Shown here: positions 15,652-17,851 of the stretch, in pieces
Layout: each line of letters begins with the position of its first letter
Position numbering within the stretch: the first letter of the stretch is position 1
Source: an uncultured Campylobacter sp.
GTDB taxonomy: Bacteria > Campylobacterota > Campylobacteria > Campylobacterales > Campylobacteraceae
Direction: 5' to 3'
NCBI RefSeq assembly: GCF_938045405.1
Contig: NZ_CALIMW010000162.1
Coordinates: forward strand, 1-17,851
DNA: 17,851 nucleotides
Notes under the pieces: model-generated
Seen by the model: only the letters and a program-made list of their open reading frames with translations
What the model was told of the DNA's origin: nothing
Databases searched by the model: none
Made by a program: the position numbers and the translations under genes

Positions 15652-15735
15652 CTATATATTTTAGAGAAAATAAATTCAAGCAGTTTAAAATTCAATCACC
15701 GCGCGTATGCAAGTTTGAAATTTAGGGGCGAATCG

Positions 15736-15775
15736 GGGATTTAAAATTTCGCAAATTCGCTAAATTTTAAATCCC
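15736..15775. repeat. Perfect 14-bp inverted repeat between the binding-protein genes
   Basis: GGGATTTAAAATTT (15736-15749) pairs perfectly with AAATTTTAAATCCC (15762-15775) around a 12-base loop. It lies 63 bases downstream of the copy 2 stop codon. It may be a terminator or a 3' stabilising hairpin for copy 2. No T-run follows in the leftward direction. Confidence 0.7.
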
Positions 15776-15837
15776 AAGATTTATTCGTTATGCAAACTGC
15801 CTTCGATAAATTTTATATTTTAATTTCTAGCTCGCTT

Positions 15838-16641
15838 TTATAGCAAGTCATAAATTCCATCTAAAAGGAAGTATTTTTTATCCGCCGTGCCGCGGTAAAA
15901 AGGCTCGAAAGTGTCCTGATAAGCCTTTTTGAAAAAGCCCTCTTTGCTTAGTTTTACAAGCTCTGCGTTGATAAAATCAAGTAGCTCTTTGTTGCCCTTT
16001 TGCACTCCGATACCGATGAAATCGGGTTTGCCGAAGTTTTGAAACGGCACTTCGAGCGTATCGTCCACGACGGCGTAGGCTAGCACAGTGATGTTAAGGT
16101 TGATGTATCCGTCAGCTTTGCCGTCTCGGATCATCGCGTAGCATTCGCTTGTACTTTTGCAGTAGCTTACGTTGCTAAATTTCTCTTTTTTGAGATAATT
16201 ATCTACGGTCGTGTCCTCTTCGGTTATGAGCCTCATATCGCGCAAACGCGATATATCTTTGATGGCGTCCGCTTTGCGAGTTAGCACGCCGAGATTGGTC
16301 GAAAAATACGGCGTCGAGAAGTCCACGTGATTTTTACGCGCCGAATCGATGACAAAGGTAGCTACGACCATATCGACTTTATTATTGACTAGATACGAGA
16401 CGCGATCGGCGGCGCTTAGAGAGACAAACTGCACTTCGCCTTGTTTGGCACCGAAAATCGCCTTTGCGATCGCATTGGCAAGCTCGATCTCAAAGCCTTC
16501 AAATTTACCGCCGCTAATCTCGCTAAAAGGCGGTCTGCCGTCTCTGACGCCTACTCTAATGACGCCGCTATTTCTGATCTCTTGCAGCGTATTTGCAAAA
16601 AGCCCCGCACAAAGCAAGATCAAAGTAAAAAGTAGTTTCAT
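15838..16641 (-). CDS. Periplasmic amino-acid-binding protein (family 3, PEB1-like), copy 2
   Basis: This 267-residue paralogue of the neighbouring gene has a signal peptide (1-16, MKLLFTLILLCAGLFA) and the family 3 binding fold (GVIRVGVRDGRPPFSE, GFEIELA). It keeps Arg102 (DSARK) and the Cys161/Cys167 pair (YCKSTSEC). In contrast to copy 1, the position expected to hold the amino-group-binding Asp is Leu182 (YINLN), so its ligand may differ. The C-terminus from about residue 225 is nearly identical to copy 1. The ATG at 16641 follows AAAGGAG with 6-base spacing. It is transcribed leftward from a gap shared with the divergent lipoprotein gene. It may bind an amino acid or a related acid; the ligand is unknown. 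Confidence 0.87.
   Translation of the reverse strand: MKLLFTLILLCAGLFANTLQEIRNSGVIRVGVRDGRPPFSEISGGKFEGFEIELANAIAKAIFGAKQGEVQFVSLSAADRVSYLVNNKVDMVVATFVIDSARKNHVDFSTPYFSTNLGVLTRKADAIKDISRLRDMRLITEEDTTVDNYLKKEKFSNVSYCKSTSECYAMIRDGKADGYINLNITVLAYAVVDDTLEVPFQNFGKPDFIGIGVQKGNKELLDFINAELVKLSKEGFFKKAYQDTFEPFYRGTADKKYFLLDGIYDLL
15866..15954 (-). repeat. Near-identical 3' segment shared by the tandem binding-protein genes, copy 2
   Basis: This is the counterpart of 14827-14915, matching at 86 of 89 positions by eye. The identity is far higher than in the central parts of the two genes, as recombination or gene conversion would leave. Confidence 0.85.
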
Positions 16642-16776
16642 TTGCCGCTCCTTTGTTTAGGTTATTTATGGCTAATTCTAGCGAAATTAAAATCAAAAGG
16701 CGCTTTTTTGGGCTAAATTTATTTGCCGTTTGCTTTTTATGAAATTTCAAGACGCCGTTAAATTTAGCCTTAGATT

Positions 16777-16785
16777 TGATATAAT
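16777..16785 (+). promoter_or_regulatory. Extended -10 promoter of the lipoprotein gene
   Basis: TGA-TATAAT is an extended -10 giving a start near 16792 and a short leader of about 19 bases to the ATG at 16811. It excludes the longer frame that opens at 16730 as the translation start. Confidence 0.75.
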
Positions 16786-16810
16786 CGCGCAAAATTTAAG
16801 CGAGGGCAAT

Positions 16811-17767
16811 ATGAAAAATTTTATCTTTTTGTGGCTTTTGCTTGCGGGCTGCGCTTTCGGCGCCGCTAAAGAGGACATGGCGGCTTCTACTACGCATCAG
16901 GCGGCGTCAAATTTGCCGCAGCCAAATTTTGAAATTTTTTACGATGAAAATGCTAGCGACGCGCAGATAGATGCGGGCTTGGACGCACTTTTAGCCTTCG
17001 CGGCGCAAAACAGGGGCAGGATCGACGAGGATTTCGGGGAGTTTAAAGATAGAATTTTCACCGCTTTCATTTTTAATCCGAAGGTGCTGCGAAATTCAAA
17101 ATTCGACTTCGAGCGGATAGAAAAAATCCTTAAATTTAAACCAAATCTCAATTACGGCGGAGACGGCGGTTATTTCTCGCCGCTAAAGCTCGCGATCTTT
17201 TTCGGCTCGAAATTTAGCGGTGAGATGGCGAAGCTTTATCACTTTGATAGCGCCGATGCGATGCGGCTTTTAGAGCTTTTGGTGCAAAACGGCGCGGACG
17301 CCAAGACTAGCGGGCTGTTGCGAGATGCCGCGGCAAGTGATAATTTCGAGGCATTTAAGTTTTTGATTGCAAACGGCGCGCGAGATACGAAAGACGTGGT
17401 CGGCTCGGTTGCGGGCAGCGAATTAATATTTTTAAGCGATAACAACGTTTCTATTCTCGGATATAAGGAGGCGCTGCCGCTTGCCGCGAGGGAGTTTGCC
17501 GCGGGAGCCAAATTTAAAGAATTCCGTGACGGGAGATTACGCTATTTGGAGGAAATTTTAAAATTTCAAAGCTTTGCGAGCATCGATAAAAAGGAGATCG
17601 AAACGCTTATCAAAGTAGCTGTGGTGCTAGACGACGACGCTGCGGCGGAGTTTTTGCTCGCTCACGGCCTTTGCAAGCAGAAGGAGCTTTGCGAGTTTCT
17701 AAAAGCGCAGGCGAAAACTTACGACGCCGCAAAAATTTCTAAAATTTTAAGCCGTCAAAAGGGCTAA
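16811..17767 (+). CDS. Lipoprotein with ankyrin-like repeats
   Basis: This predicted lipoprotein has 318 residues. The N-terminus MKNFIFLWLLLAGC is a lipoprotein signal with lipobox LAGC, so Cys14 would be lipidated. Ankyrin-type helix pairs follow: FSPLKLAIFFG (about 122-132), AMRLLELLVQNGADAKTSGLLRDAAASDNFEAFKFLIANGA, and late IETLIKVAVVLDDDAAAEFLLAHGL. Such repeats usually bind proteins, here presumably at the cell envelope. The ATG at 16811 is chosen for the signal sequence, the GAGGG at 16802-16806 and the promoter at 16777-16785. The frame opens earlier, at 16730, but without support. The gene is divergent from binding-protein copy 2. I do not recognise a specific family; partner and role are unknown. 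Confidence 0.75.
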   Translation: MKNFIFLWLLLAGCAFGAAKEDMAASTTHQAASNLPQPNFEIFYDENASDAQIDAGLDALLAFAAQNRGRIDEDFGEFKDRIFTAFIFNPKVLRNSKFDFERIEKILKFKPNLNYGGDGGYFSPLKLAIFFGSKFSGEMAKLYHFDSADAMRLLELLVQNGADAKTSGLLRDAAASDNFEAFKFLIANGARDTKDVVGSVAGSELIFLSDNNVSILGYKEALPLAAREFAAGAKFKEFRDGRLRYLEEILKFQSFASIDKKEIETLIKVAVVLDDDAAAEFLLAHGLCKQKELCEFLKAQAKTYDAAKISKILSRQKG

Positions 17768-17788
17768 ATTTTAAAATTTGAGCAGCTA
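17766..17788 (+). repeat. Short dispersed repeat, copy 2 of 2
   Basis: This 23-base sequence begins inside the lipoprotein stop codon (TAA at 17765-17767) and matches 13740-13762 with one mismatch. It is again an AAATTTTAAAATTT palindrome followed by GAGCAGCTA. Confidence 0.6.
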
Positions 17789-17851
17789 CGGCGTGGCAAG
17801 CGGATAAAATCGCTATTATAGTTGCGCCAGTCGTAGCCGCCCTACTTTGTC

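Noticed and set aside
15612..15695. N-terminal extension of binding-protein copy 1 (28 residues)
   Set aside because: An extended -10 promoter lies inside it. The ATG at 15611 has a ribosome-binding site and begins directly with a signal peptide matching copy 2.
15256..15744. 162-codon plus-strand frame opposite binding-protein copy 1
   Set aside because: It is a mirror of the coding frame on the other strand. A similar shadow opposite copy 2 (16349-16660) arises from the same paralogous sequence, which explains their likeness.
16675..16696. TTGATT / TAGAAT pair as a promoter of binding-protein copy 2
   Set aside because: The spacing between the elements is only about 10 bases, too short for a sigma-70 promoter. 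The -10 alone (16680-16675) is possible but not convincing.
17785..17837. Inverted GCTACG / CGTAGC at the window edge, with a minus-strand TATAAT at 17820-17815
   Set aside because: The stem is only 6 bp with a long loop. The promoter-like sequence would drive antisense RNA into the lipoprotein gene, and the edge cuts off the context.
1..17851. tRNA, rRNA, CRISPR, insertion sequence or phage genes
   Set aside because: Each gap was read on both strands. No cloverleaf ending in CCA, regular direct-repeat array, transposase motif or integrase was seen.

Overview
The window looks like chromosomal DNA around the replication origin of a Campylobacter-type epsilonproteobacterium (Campylobacterota). 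The evidence is the ruvC / dnaA-dnaN-gyrB order, TTATTCAC-type DnaA boxes, lysine- and isoleucine-rich AT-biased coding, PEB1-like periplasmic binding proteins, a short type I QueF and T-rich promoters with good -10 boxes but no clear -35. Many GCG/CGC-rich codons suggest one of the less AT-rich species rather than C. jejuni. The species cannot be fixed without a search.

Layout. 80-1243 (+): NhaA antiporter. 1374-3196 (-): ruvC, a carbon-nitrogen hydrolase and a nicotinamidase-like hydrolase, read away from the origin as one probable operon. 3126-3306 and 4636-4791: two clusters of DnaA boxes on either side of dnaA, a probable bipartite origin. 4792-11235 (+): dnaN, gyrB, a membrane protein with degenerate GGDEF and EAL domains, queF and a YfbR-like HD protein. 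The last four gene starts overlap or nearly abut the preceding stop codons. 11238-11341 (-): a complete SRP (4.5S) RNA gene, missing from any protein-coding track and convergent with the operon. 11384-11803 (+): a small unknown protein. 11868-13670 (+): typA with its own promoter and a textbook terminator. 13783-14370 (+): HAD-IB phosphatase. 14371-14798: non-coding, rich in AT words and palindromes. 14799-16641 (-): two tandem paralogous amino-acid-binding proteins without transporter genes. 16811-17767 (+): a lipoprotein with ankyrin-like repeats.

Several starts were moved from the longest open frame on ribosome-binding-site, promoter and homology grounds: the nicotinamidase-like gene, ruvC, queF (GTG), typA (TTG), the HAD gene, the first binding protein and the lipoprotein.

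No mobile element, CRISPR array, tRNA, rRNA or obvious new defence system is present. The more unusual points are the inactive-looking c-di-GMP-type protein embedded in the replication operon, the internally duplicated HD protein with one ruined domain, the binding-protein pair with near-identical 3' ends but a lost ligand-binding Asp in one copy, the origin architecture, and a strongly over-represented AAATTTTA word.
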